From: Pseudomonadota bacterium
GTDB taxonomy: Bacteria > Pseudomonadota > Gammaproteobacteria > Burkholderiales > Burkholderiaceae_C
Length of the DNA: 64,000 nt
Assembly (NCBI GenBank): GCA_021847345.1
Contig: JAJZTW010000013.1
Location: 1-64,000 of the forward strand
Direction of reading: 5' to 3'
Shown: positions 9,012 to 17,693 of the stretch, one piece after another
How the letters are laid out: the number at the start of each line of letters is the position of its first letter
Position numbering within the stretch: position 1 is the first letter of the stretch
The notes under the pieces: model-generated
What the model saw: the letters and a program-made list of their open reading frames with translations, nothing else
Told to the model about the DNA's origin: nothing
The model's database searches: none
Position numbers and translations under genes: made by a program

Positions 9012-10252
9012 GCGGCTTGTACGACGCATTCGGCGATGTGTACCTGCTCGACGGCCTGCGCACGCCGCAGGTCGACTACCAGGGGGCTTTCGCCGACGCC
9101 AACCCGATCGACCTGGGCATCCACGCCGCGCGCGCGGTGTTCCGGCACAGCGAGGTCGACCCGGCGACGGTGGACGCGACCCTGGCCGGCAACATGGCTC
9201 CCGGCGGCTTCGACCAGTTCTACCTGCCGCGGCACATCGCGATGTACGCCGGGGTGCCGCTGGAGCGCCCGGCGATGATGGTGCAGCGAATCTGCGGCAC
9301 CGGCTTCGAGCTGTTCCGCCAGGCCGGCGCCGAGCTGCGTGGCGGACGCAGCCTGGCGCTGGTGGTGGGCACCGAGTCGATGACCCGCAACCCGATCGCC
9401 GCCTTCGACCACCGCGGCGGCTTCCGGCTCGGCGCGCAGGTCGGGTTCAAGGACTACATGTGGGAGGCGCTGCACGATCCGGCCGCCGGGATCTCGATGA
9501 TCGCCACCGCCGAGAACCTGGCGCGGCGCTACTCCATCAGCCGCGAGCAGGTCGATGCCTTCGCCGCGCGCTCGTTCGAGCGCGCGCTGCAGGCGCAGGC
9601 CGACGGCTGGTTCCTGGAGGAGATCGTCGCCGTGGGCAACGAGCGCTTCGAGCTCGAAGGCTACCAGGCGCGCGGCATCCGCCTGGCCGGCAAGGCGAGG
9701 CTGGCCGAGCGCGACACGCATCCCCGGCCGACCACGCCCGAGGCGCTGGCAGCGCTGCGCAGCGTGTACCCGGACGGCGTGCAGACCGCGGGCAACAGTG
9801 CGGCCTTGACCGACGCCGCCGCCGCGGCCCTGGTGGGTGACGCGGCAGCGCTGGCGCGCTACGGGCGCGCTGCGCTTGCGCGCGTGGCGGCGGCCGCGGT
9901 GGTCGGGGTTGCGCCCGAGGTCATGGGCATCGGCCCGGCGCCGGCGATTCGCCTGCTGCTCGATCGCAGCGGCGTGCGCATGGACGACATCGCGCGCTTC
10001 GAGATCAACGAGGCGCAGGGCGCGCAGACCCTGGCCGTGGCGCGTGAGCTGGGACTGGATCTCGAGCGCCTGAACGTGCATGGTGGCGCCATCGCGCTGG
10101 GGCATCCGCTGGCGGCCACCGGGGTGCGACTGACCATCACGCTGGCGCGCCAGTTGCGGGCCATCGGCGCGCGCTGGGGCGTGGCGGCTGCCTGCATCGG
10201 CGGCGGCCAGGGCATCGCGCTGCTGCTGGAGAACCCGGAGGCCCGCTCATGA
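9008..10252 (+). CDS. Thiolase family protein (acetyl-CoA acyltransferase)
   Basis: RICGTGFELFRQA active Cys, NVHGGAIALGHPLAATGVRL and CIGGGQGIALLLE. Confidence 0.93.
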   Translation: MSGLYDAFGDVYLLDGLRTPQVDYQGAFADANPIDLGIHAARAVFRHSEVDPATVDATLAGNMAPGGFDQFYLPRHIAMYAGVPLERPAMMVQRICGTGFELFRQAGAELRGGRSLALVVGTESMTRNPIAAFDHRGGFRLGAQVGFKDYMWEALHDPAAGISMIATAENLARRYSISREQVDAFAARSFERALQAQADGWFLEEIVAVGNERFELEGYQARGIRLAGKARLAERDTHPRPTTPEALAALRSVYPDGVQTAGNSAALTDAAAAALVGDAAALARYGRAALARVAAAAVVGVAPEVMGIGPAPAIRLLLDRSGVRMDDIARFEINEAQGAQTLAVARELGLDLERLNVHGGAIALGHPLAATGVRLTITLARQLRAIGARWGVAAACIGGGQGIALLLENPEARS

Positions 10253-10698
10253 GCGAGCCGACGCCGACCGCCAGCCCGGCGCCGACGCCGCGCCTGTACC
10301 GCGTGGAGGTGCAGTTCGGCGACTGCGATCCCGCGGGCATTGTGTTCTTCCCCAACTTCCTGCGCTGGATGGACCAGGCCTCCCTGGCGTATTTCCGCGC
10401 CTGCGGGCTGCCGCCCTGGCGCGAGCTCGAGCGCAGCCGCGGTATCGTCGGCACGCCGCTGCTGGAGATCCAGACACGCTTCGTGAAGTCGGCCACCTAT
10501 GGCGAGACCCTGGAGATCGAGACGGTGATCGAGCATTGGGCGGCCAAGACCTTCCGGCACCGGCACGTGATCCGGCGCGACGGGGTCACGCTGTGCGAGG
10601 GCACGGAGGTGCGCGCCTTCGTCGTGCGCGACCCGGAGGACCCCGCCCGCCTGCGCGCGATCCCGATTCCCGACGACATCCGCGCCCTGTGCGCCTGA
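10249..10698 (+). CDS. Acyl-CoA thioesterase (4-hydroxybenzoyl-CoA thioesterase-like hotdog fold)
   Basis: VQFGDCDPAGIVFFPNFLRWMDQA motif. Confidence 0.88.
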   Translation: MSEPTPTASPAPTPRLYRVEVQFGDCDPAGIVFFPNFLRWMDQASLAYFRACGLPPWRELERSRGIVGTPLLEIQTRFVKSATYGETLEIETVIEHWAAKTFRHRHVIRRDGVTLCEGTEVRAFVVRDPEDPARLRAIPIPDDIRALCA

Positions 10699-10717
10699 CT
10701 CCCCGACGCCACACGCC

Positions 10718-12493
10718 ATGAGCAACCCGGCCTGGGCCTACGAGGCCCCGCTGCGCGACATGCGCTTCGTGCTCGAGCATGTGCTCGACGCTCCCGCCGC
10801 CTGGGCCGCGTGCCCGGCGCTCGCGGAAGTCGACCTCGAAACGGCGTGCGCCGTGCTGGAGCAGGGCGCGCGCTTCGCCAGCGCGCAGCTGCAGCCGCTC
10901 AACGGCCCGGCCGACCTGGAGGGCTGCCGCCTCGAGCCGGACGGCCGGGTCCGCACTCCGGCGGGCTTCCGGGCCGCCTACCAGGCCTTCGTCGACGCCG
11001 GCTGGCCGGCGCTGGCCGGCGAGCCGGCCTGGGGCGGGCAGGGGCTGGGCCTGCTGCTCGACGGATTCGTGCGGGAAATGCTCGATGCCTGCAACCATGC
11101 CTGGAACATGTACCCGGACCTGTTGCATGGCGCCGCGGCGACGCTGGCCGCGCACGGCAGCGATGAGCTCAAGCAGCGCTATCTTCGCCGACTGGTCAGC
11201 GGCCAATGGCTGGCGGCGATGGCGCTGACCGAGCCGCAGGCGGGAAGCGACCTGGGCCTGCTGCGCACGCGCGCCGAGCCGCAGCCCGACGGCAGCCTGC
11301 GGGTCAGCGGAAACAAGATCTTCATCTCCGGCGGCGAGCACGACCTCACCGACAACATCGTGCACCTGGTGCTGTGCCGCCTGCCGGATGCGGCGCCGGG
11401 CACGCGAGGACTTTCGCTGGCGCTGGTGCCCAAGGTGCTGCCCGATGGTTCGCGCAATGCGATGTCCTGCGAGGGCCTGGAAAAGAAAATGGGCATCAGG
11501 GCCAGCGCCACCTGCGCCATGCGCTACGACGGCGCCACCGGCTGGCTGGTCGGCGAGCCGGGGCGCGGCCTGGCCGCGATGTTCGTGATGATGAACTCGG
11601 CCCGCCTGCATGTCGCGCTGCAGGGACTCGGGCATGCCGAGATGGCGATGCAGAACGCGTTGCGCCATGCGCTGGAGCGGCGCCAGTCGCGCGCCCCCGG
11701 CGTGCGCGGCGAGCACGCCGGCGCGGCCGATCCGATCGCGCGCCACCCGGCGATGCGCCACGCGCTGCTGGCGCTGCAGGCGCAGGTCGAGGCAGGGCGC
11801 GTGATCGCCGCCCGCGCCGGGCTCGCACTGGACCTCGCGGAGCACCATCCCGACCCCGCGCGGCGGGCCGCAGAGCAGGCCCGCGCCGCGTTGCTGACGC
11901 CGCTGCTCAAGGCCCAGCTGACGCGCCTGGGCTTCGAGGGCGCCAGCGCCGCGCTGCAGGTGTTCGGCGGCTACGGCTACGTGCACGAATACGGTGTCGA
12001 GCAAAGCGTGCGCGATGCTCGCATCGCGATGATTTACGAAGGCACGAACGAGATCCAGGCGATCGACCTCGTGCAGCGCAAGTTGCTGGGCGACCGCGGC
12101 GCGGCCTTGCTGGCGCTGCTGGCGGAATGCTCCTCAGAGGCGCAGGCCTGCGCTGCCGAGCCGGGGCTGGACGAGTTCGCGCAGGCGCTGCGCGGGCAGT
12201 GCGACGCCGCGCACGCGGCGCTCGCCGCGCTGCTGGCGCGGCACGACCCGGCGCAGGTGCTGGCGCTGGCTCCCGACGTCATGGACGCGCTGTGGTGGCT
12301 GCTCAACGCCTGGGCCTTCGCCGCCAGTGCGCGCGCCGCGCTGCGAGCGCACGACGCCGGGGCACAATGGCAGCAGGGCCGGCTCGACCGCATGCGCTAC
12401 GGCGCGCGCTGGCTGCTGCCGCGCGCGACGCTGCACTGGAACCGAATCATCACCGGCGCGCCCGAGCTGCCGGAACTGCAAGCGGCGCAGTGA
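10718..12493 (+). CDS. Acyl-CoA dehydrogenase family protein (long form)
   Basis: MALTEPQAGSDLGLLRTRA; IYEGTNEIQAIDLVQRKLL. Confidence 0.92.
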   Translation: MSNPAWAYEAPLRDMRFVLEHVLDAPAAWAACPALAEVDLETACAVLEQGARFASAQLQPLNGPADLEGCRLEPDGRVRTPAGFRAAYQAFVDAGWPALAGEPAWGGQGLGLLLDGFVREMLDACNHAWNMYPDLLHGAAATLAAHGSDELKQRYLRRLVSGQWLAAMALTEPQAGSDLGLLRTRAEPQPDGSLRVSGNKIFISGGEHDLTDNIVHLVLCRLPDAAPGTRGLSLALVPKVLPDGSRNAMSCEGLEKKMGIRASATCAMRYDGATGWLVGEPGRGLAAMFVMMNSARLHVALQGLGHAEMAMQNALRHALERRQSRAPGVRGEHAGAADPIARHPAMRHALLALQAQVEAGRVIAARAGLALDLAEHHPDPARRAAEQARAALLTPLLKAQLTRLGFEGASAALQVFGGYGYVHEYGVEQSVRDARIAMIYEGTNEIQAIDLVQRKLLGDRGAALLALLAECSSEAQACAAEPGLDEFAQALRGQCDAAHAALAALLARHDPAQVLALAPDVMDALWWLLNAWAFAASARAALRAHDAGAQWQQGRLDRMRYGARWLLPRATLHWNRIITGAPELPELQAAQ

Positions 12494-12531
12494 AACGCCG
12501 CGACCCACGACCTCCTGGAGGAGACCATTCC

Positions 12532-13674
12532 ATGAAAGCCTGGAAAACCGCACTTGTCACGGCAGCCGTGCTGGCCGCGGCCCCCGCGGCCATGGCCGAC
12601 GTCAACGTCGGCGTGATCCTTTCGCTCACCGGGCCGGCGGCGTCGCTGGGCATCCCGGAGCGCAAGACCATCGAGCTGTTCCCGAAGACCATGGCCGGCC
12701 AGGCGATCCACTACACGATCGTCGACGACGCGTCGGACCCGACGGCCGCGGTGAAGGCCGCGCGCGAACTGGTGGAGAAGGATCACGTGGACGTGATCTT
12801 CGGGCCCAGCATCACGCCCAACGCGCTGGCCATCGTCGACGTGGCGGCGAACAACCGGGTGCCGGACATCGCCATCGTGCCCAGCGTCACGGTGCCGATG
12901 ACCCAGCGCACGCACTGGGTGTTCAGCACGCCGCAGAGCAATGACCTGATGGCCCACGCGGTGGTCGAGAACATGCTGTCGCAGGGTTACAAGAAGGTGG
13001 CGTTCATCGGTTTCAGCGATGCCTACGGCGAGGGCTGGTGGAAGGCGTTCTCGGCCGATGCGGCGCGCAACGGCATCCAGATCGTGGACAAGGAGTCGTT
13101 CGCGCGTACCGCGACCGCGGTGACCGGGCAGGCGCTGCATATCACCGCGGCCAGGCCCCAGGCCGTGCTGATCGCGGCGTCGGGCACGCCGGCGGCGCTG
13201 CCCGAGCGCGAGCTCAAGCAGGTCGGCTTCCACGGCCAGCTGTACCAGACCCATGGCGTGGCCAACCCCGATTTCCTGCGGGTGTGCGGCAGTGATTGCG
13301 AAGGCACCCTGGTGCCGGCCTCGCCGGGCCTGGTCGCCGCCCAGCTTCCGGCATCGTCGCCGATCAAGGCGGCGGCCATGCAAATGGCCAGCACCTACGA
13401 AAAGGCCTATGGCAATACCGTGTCGCAGTTCACCGCGAACGCCTGGGATACTGGCGTGCTGCTGGAGAACGCGTTGCCGGTGGCGTTGAAATCGGCCAAG
13501 CCGGGCGACACGGTGGCCTTCCGCGCCGCGTTGCGCGATGCCCTCGAAGGCCTGCACGGACTGGCCACGCCCGACGGCGTGTTCAACATGTCGCCCACCA
13601 ACCACAACGGCCCGCAGCAGCACGCGGTGGTCATGCTGCGCATCCACAACGGAGCCTGGAAGCTGGTCAACTGA
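12532..13674 (+). CDS. ABC transporter substrate-binding protein (branched-chain amino acid/aromatic-acid type)
   Basis: Signal peptide MKAWKTALVTAAVLAAAPAAMA; VNVGVILSLTGPAASLGIPERKTIEL typical of the Peripla_BP_6 family. Confidence 0.88.
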   Translation: MKAWKTALVTAAVLAAAPAAMADVNVGVILSLTGPAASLGIPERKTIELFPKTMAGQAIHYTIVDDASDPTAAVKAARELVEKDHVDVIFGPSITPNALAIVDVAANNRVPDIAIVPSVTVPMTQRTHWVFSTPQSNDLMAHAVVENMLSQGYKKVAFIGFSDAYGEGWWKAFSADAARNGIQIVDKESFARTATAVTGQALHITAARPQAVLIAASGTPAALPERELKQVGFHGQLYQTHGVANPDFLRVCGSDCEGTLVPASPGLVAAQLPASSPIKAAAMQMASTYEKAYGNTVSQFTANAWDTGVLLENALPVALKSAKPGDTVAFRAALRDALEGLHGLATPDGVFNMSPTNHNGPQQHAVVMLRIHNGAWKLVN

Positions 13675-13813
13675 GGCTGGCTGGATGCGCCGGCCTGGAG
13701 AACCGCCCGCGTATGGCGCGCCCGATGTCCGGCTGCGCGGCAAGGCCCCGGCGCCGCGCCCGCGGTGGCCCGGCGCCCGATCGGCGCGCGTGCAGCGCGC
13801 GGTCAGTGCGCCG

Positions 13814-14701
13814 TCAGTGCGCGAGCTCGGTGCGCTGCATGCGCGCCAGGGTTTCGAGCACGCGCAGCTCGGCCTCCTCGAGCTGCAAGGCCGCGTCGAC
13901 CCACTCGTCGACCACGGTGGCGAGTTCGGCGTAGTCCAGCGGAATCATGCGCGCCCGAGCGCGCTGCATGGCCATGCGGGCCTTGCGGCGCTTGGCGTGC
14001 TCTTCGATGAACTCGCGCACTGCAGTCTCGCCGCGTCCGCTGGGGCAGACCTCGTCGATCACCCCCATGTCCAGCATTTCGGCGGCGGTGTAGATCTTGC
14101 CGCTGCGCATGATGCGCTCGGCGGCGGCCACGCCGATGCGCCGGCCCAGCAGGCTCATCGCCCCTGAGCAGGGGAACAGCCCGAACAGGATCTCGGGCAG
14201 CCCGAACTCGGCGTGCTCCTCGGCGATCACGTAGTCGGCGCCGAGCGCGGCCTCGAAACCACCGCCCAGCGCGCGGCCCTGCACCAGCGCCAGCGAAGTG
14301 GTGTTGCGGTTCAGCGCCGTGGCCCAGCGGTAGATCATGTCGAGGCATTGCATCGAGTAGCGACGCAGGCCCGCGCGGTCGTGGCGGCGAATGCAGTCGA
14401 GAAAATAGCCCAGATCTCCGCCGAGGTTGAAATATTCCGGATGCTCGGAACGAAGCACCACGTAGTGCACGGGCAGTTCGTCGTCGCCGCTGGGCCAGCG
14501 CAGGCCGTTCTCGTCGATCTGATCGATCAGCGCCGACAGGTTGCGCAACAGATCGGGAGAAAAATTGTGGGCGCGCCTGGGGCGCGCTTCCATGCCGATC
14601 CACAGCGTGGCGCGAGCCTGGTCGAAACGGGTCGAGACCAAGGGTTCCGCGAAGTTCAGGATCTGCGGAATGGCACGGGAGGTGGTCTGCGGCAGCATCA
14701 T
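13814..14701 (-). CDS. rpfF: RpfF-like DSF-family signal synthase (crotonase fold)
   Basis: ALVQGRALGGGFEAALGADYVIAEEHAEFGLPEILFGLFPCSGAMSLLGRRIG keeps both catalytic Glu positions of RpfF (GGGFEAAL, GLPEILF); N-terminal FNLGGDLGYFLDCIRRHDRAGL; adjacent HD-GYP regulator and hybrid kinase. Confidence 0.87.
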   Translation of the reverse strand: MMLPQTTSRAIPQILNFAEPLVSTRFDQARATLWIGMEARPRRAHNFSPDLLRNLSALIDQIDENGLRWPSGDDELPVHYVVLRSEHPEYFNLGGDLGYFLDCIRRHDRAGLRRYSMQCLDMIYRWATALNRNTTSLALVQGRALGGGFEAALGADYVIAEEHAEFGLPEILFGLFPCSGAMSLLGRRIGVAAAERIMRSGKIYTAAEMLDMGVIDEVCPSGRGETAVREFIEEHAKRRKARMAMQRARARMIPLDYAELATVVDEWVDAALQLEEAELRVLETLARMQRTELAH

Positions 14702-14749
14702 GGTCGGGCCTGCGTGAAGGAGGGCGCCTCCGAAGGCGCTTCCCGACCA
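14702..14749 (-). promoter_or_regulatory. Stem-loop structure directly abutting the rpfF start codon
   Basis: Plus strand GGTCGGG (14702-14708) is complementary to CCCGACC (14742-14748), enclosing GCGCCT-CCGA-AGGCGC (14724-14739). Confidence 0.55.
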
Positions 14750-14909
14750 GATCAGCAAGCCCCGTGCCAGGGTGCCTGCACCCCGCGCAGCCCGGAAAAC
14801 CGGCCCGAATGTCGGCCGGCCGGCGGTTTGGCCTGCCGGGAATTTGACACTGCTCCGCGGCCAGGCCGCCGCGTCGGTTCCTTGACGCAGCGCCCGCGCC
14901 GCCGCGCCT

Positions 14910-16133
14910 TCAGTCGGCGCGGCGCAGCACCAGTGCCGCGTTGACCCCGCCGAAGCCGGCCGAAAGGGACAGCGCGCGCCGCAGGCTGCGTCCCTGTTCC
15001 AGCTCGGTGACGTGACGCAGGCCGCGGCACTCGTCGTCGAGTTCGTCCAGGTACGCGGTCGGCGGCAGGAAGCCGTCGCGCAGGGCCAGCAGGCTGACCA
15101 GCAGTTCCATCGCGCTGGCCGCGCCGAGCATATGCCCGTGCAGCGCCTTGGTCGCGCTGACCGGGATGTCGGCGGCCGACTCGCCGAGGACTTCGCGCAG
15201 CGCCGACACTTCCACCGGGTCGCCACCTCGCGTGGCGGTGGCGTGGGCATTGATGTAGTCGAGCCCGGACGGTTCGATGCCCGCCGTGCGAAGCGCTGCG
15301 CGCATGGCCGCCACCTGGCCGCGGGCATGCGGGGCGCCGATATGGTGGGCGTCGGAAGCCACGCCCCATCCCTCGATCACCGCCAGCACCCGCGCGCCGC
15401 GGCGTTCGGCGTGTTCGCGCGTCTCCAGCACGAAGAACACGCTGCCTTCGCCCAGCACGAGGCCCGTGCGGCGGCTCGAAAAGGGCTTGCAGCTGCGCGA
15501 CGGATCGTCGGCGTCGACCTCGGCGAGGGCGCGAAGCCCGTCCCAGGCGCTGAGGAACTGGCTGGCCAGCGGAGCTTCTGCGCCGCCGGCCAGCGCGATG
15601 TCCAGGTCGCCGCTGCGCAGGTAGCGGCAGGCATCGGCGATGGCCGATCCGGACGACGCGCAGGCCGACGTGTGGCAGGCCGTCACGCCCAGGATCTGGT
15701 GGCGAATGGAAATGAACGAGGCCGCGGCGTTGGCCATGCAGGCCATGATCACGTAGGGCTTGGCCGTCTTGCGCCCGGCATAGAAATGCCGCAGTCCTTC
15801 CCATTCCGTTGCGCCGCCGCCACGCACGGTGCCGTGGAAAATGCCGGCGCGCTGCTCGAATGCGGAAAAGTTCACGATCCCGCTGCTTTCCGCGGCCTGG
15901 CGCGCGGCCAGCAGCGCCATGCGCGTCGTACGATCGAAAAACGGGAGTTCGAGCTTGGTGAAATGGCTGTCGAAGTTTCCGTCGACTGCCGCTACCGGAA
16001 ACGGCCGCGACAGGTCCTCGGAAACGAAGGCGCGAACCCCCGAGCGGGACCGCAGCAGCGAGTCGCGAACCTCGTCGACCGACTGGCCGATGGGCGAGAC
16101 GACGCCGATCCCGGTGATGACGATTTCAGGCAC
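14910..16133 (-). CDS. Beta-ketoacyl-ACP synthase (KAS II/FabF-like)
   Basis: Cys-His-His set: TSACASSGSAIADACRYL, NAHATATRGGDPVE, ATKALHGHMLGAASAMELL; GFGGVNAALVLRR end. Confidence 0.92.
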   Translation of the reverse strand: MPEIVITGIGVVSPIGQSVDEVRDSLLRSRSGVRAFVSEDLSRPFPVAAVDGNFDSHFTKLELPFFDRTTRMALLAARQAAESSGIVNFSAFEQRAGIFHGTVRGGGATEWEGLRHFYAGRKTAKPYVIMACMANAAASFISIRHQILGVTACHTSACASSGSAIADACRYLRSGDLDIALAGGAEAPLASQFLSAWDGLRALAEVDADDPSRSCKPFSSRRTGLVLGEGSVFFVLETREHAERRGARVLAVIEGWGVASDAHHIGAPHARGQVAAMRAALRTAGIEPSGLDYINAHATATRGGDPVEVSALREVLGESAADIPVSATKALHGHMLGAASAMELLVSLLALRDGFLPPTAYLDELDDECRGLRHVTELEQGRSLRRALSLSAGFGGVNAALVLRRAD

Positions 16134-16392
16134 TGGCGATGTCCGGCAGGTTTCGCATCACCATGCTTGCGACGTCACCCAGTGTGGGGTTCTTGGGCAG
16201 ATCGATATTCTTCAGTTTTTGACCAAGGAGATCTTCGAGGCTCATCACGACATCCAGAATGGCCATGGAGTCGAGTCCGATGTCGCGGATCTGCATCGAT
16301 TCGTCGGCTTCGCTCAGGTCGATGTCGAAAGTGCTTTGAACGATTTCCTTGATCGAGGCGATAATCCGTTGCTCGTCCCAGCCTTGCTGCAT
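16126..16392 (-). CDS. Acyl carrier protein
   Basis: 88-aa acidic protein with 4'-phosphopantetheine site IGLDSMAILDVVMSLEDLLG; 8-bp overlap with the downstream ketosynthase. Confidence 0.88.
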   Translation of the reverse strand: MQQGWDEQRIIASIKEIVQSTFDIDLSEADESMQIRDIGLDSMAILDVVMSLEDLLGQKLKNIDLPKNPTLGDVASMVMRNLPDIASA

Positions 16393-16556
16393 GTCGTGTG
16401 ATCCTTCAGGGAAGACCCGAAGTATCGTAGCCGAGATGGGATGACGACACAAGCATGCTATATTGACCGGGCGGGTACATTGCGCACGGGTCGGCACGCG
16501 GGAACTTGCACAATTTTTCGCCAGCGGTCGGGACGCCCTACGGCGAGGTCTTGAAG

Positions 16557-17627
16557 ATGAACCAGTCTGATGAGATGCAGGGGTGGGCTCGACAGCCGTC
16601 GATCATGATCGTCGACGACCAGGCCACGAATTGCCGGCTGCTCGCGGAAATCGCCAAGGGTTTCTGCCCCGAGGCGCGTATCGAGGTTTTCAACGATCCG
16701 CTGGCGGCGATTGCATTCGCCCAGGATAATGAACTCGATCTGCTGCTCACCGATTATCGCATGCCGCAGATGAATGGAATCGCGATGATCCGTGCCCTGC
16801 GGCGGGTGGATCATTTGAAGGAAGCGCCGATCATCTGTATCACGGCGATCGACGACCTGCAGATCCGCTACGAAGCTCTGGATGCCGGAGCCAACGATTA
16901 TCTGAGCCGTCCGCTTGATTATCGGGAATGTTCGGCGCGCTGCAGAAATCTGCTGAAGATGCGCCGCTACCAGCTGGCCATGGAGCGCCATGCCAAGGTG
17001 CTGCAGAGCCAGGTCGACCAGGTGGTGGCCGACCTGCAGCAAAAGAAGCTCGACACGCTGACCCGCCTGGCGAAGGTGGCCGAACAGCGTGACACCGACA
17101 CCGGCGCGCACCTCGGGCGCATCGGACGCTACTCGGCGATGCTGTCGCGGCGCCTGGGCATGGGCGACGCCTACGCGACCATGCTGGAGCTGGCGGCACC
17201 GCTGCACGACATCGGCAAGGTGGCGATTCCCGACAGCATCCTGATGGCCCAGCGCGCACTGACCGACGACGAGTGGGAGGTGATGCGCAAGCACACGCTG
17301 ATCGGCCATGCCATGCTGGCGGGCGGGGATTCCGAGCCGCTGATGGTGGCGGCCGAGATCGCGCGCTCGCACCACGAGCGCTTCGACGGCTCGGGTTATC
17401 CCGACGGACTCGCCGGCGGGGATATTCCGGTGTCGGCGCGCATCCTGGCAGTGGTCGACGTGTTCGATGCGTTGACGTCGAAACGTCCCTACAAGGAACA
17501 ATGGAGCGAACAGCGGGCGAAGGAATATCTGGAGGCGCAGGCTGGACGGCACCTGGATCCGGAATTCGTCGAGGCGTTCCTTTCGGATCCTCAGGGTATT
17601 CAGCAGGTGCGCAACAGTTTCCAATAG
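16557..17627 (+). CDS. rpfG: RpfG-like response regulator: REC + HD-GYP phosphodiesterase
   Basis: IMIVDDQ...LLTDYRMPQMNG receiver; LHDIGKVAIPDSIL and HHERFDGSGYPDGLAG HD-GYP motif. Confidence 0.9.
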   Translation: MNQSDEMQGWARQPSIMIVDDQATNCRLLAEIAKGFCPEARIEVFNDPLAAIAFAQDNELDLLLTDYRMPQMNGIAMIRALRRVDHLKEAPIICITAIDDLQIRYEALDAGANDYLSRPLDYRECSARCRNLLKMRRYQLAMERHAKVLQSQVDQVVADLQQKKLDTLTRLAKVAEQRDTDTGAHLGRIGRYSAMLSRRLGMGDAYATMLELAAPLHDIGKVAIPDSILMAQRALTDDEWEVMRKHTLIGHAMLAGGDSEPLMVAAEIARSHHERFDGSGYPDGLAGGDIPVSARILAVVDVFDALTSKRPYKEQWSEQRAKEYLEAQAGRHLDPEFVEAFLSDPQGIQQVRNSFQ

Positions 17628-17693
17628 ACCGACGCGTCGCGCGGCGGACCGGGTTCGCGAAAGCGGCTCGATGCGCCGGGCGGGGGACCGACG

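Noticed and set aside
11206-13674. 822-aa plus-strand ORF
   Set aside because: Its first part is an out-of-frame reading of the acyl-CoA dehydrogenase gene; only 12532-13674 is a real protein with a signal peptide.
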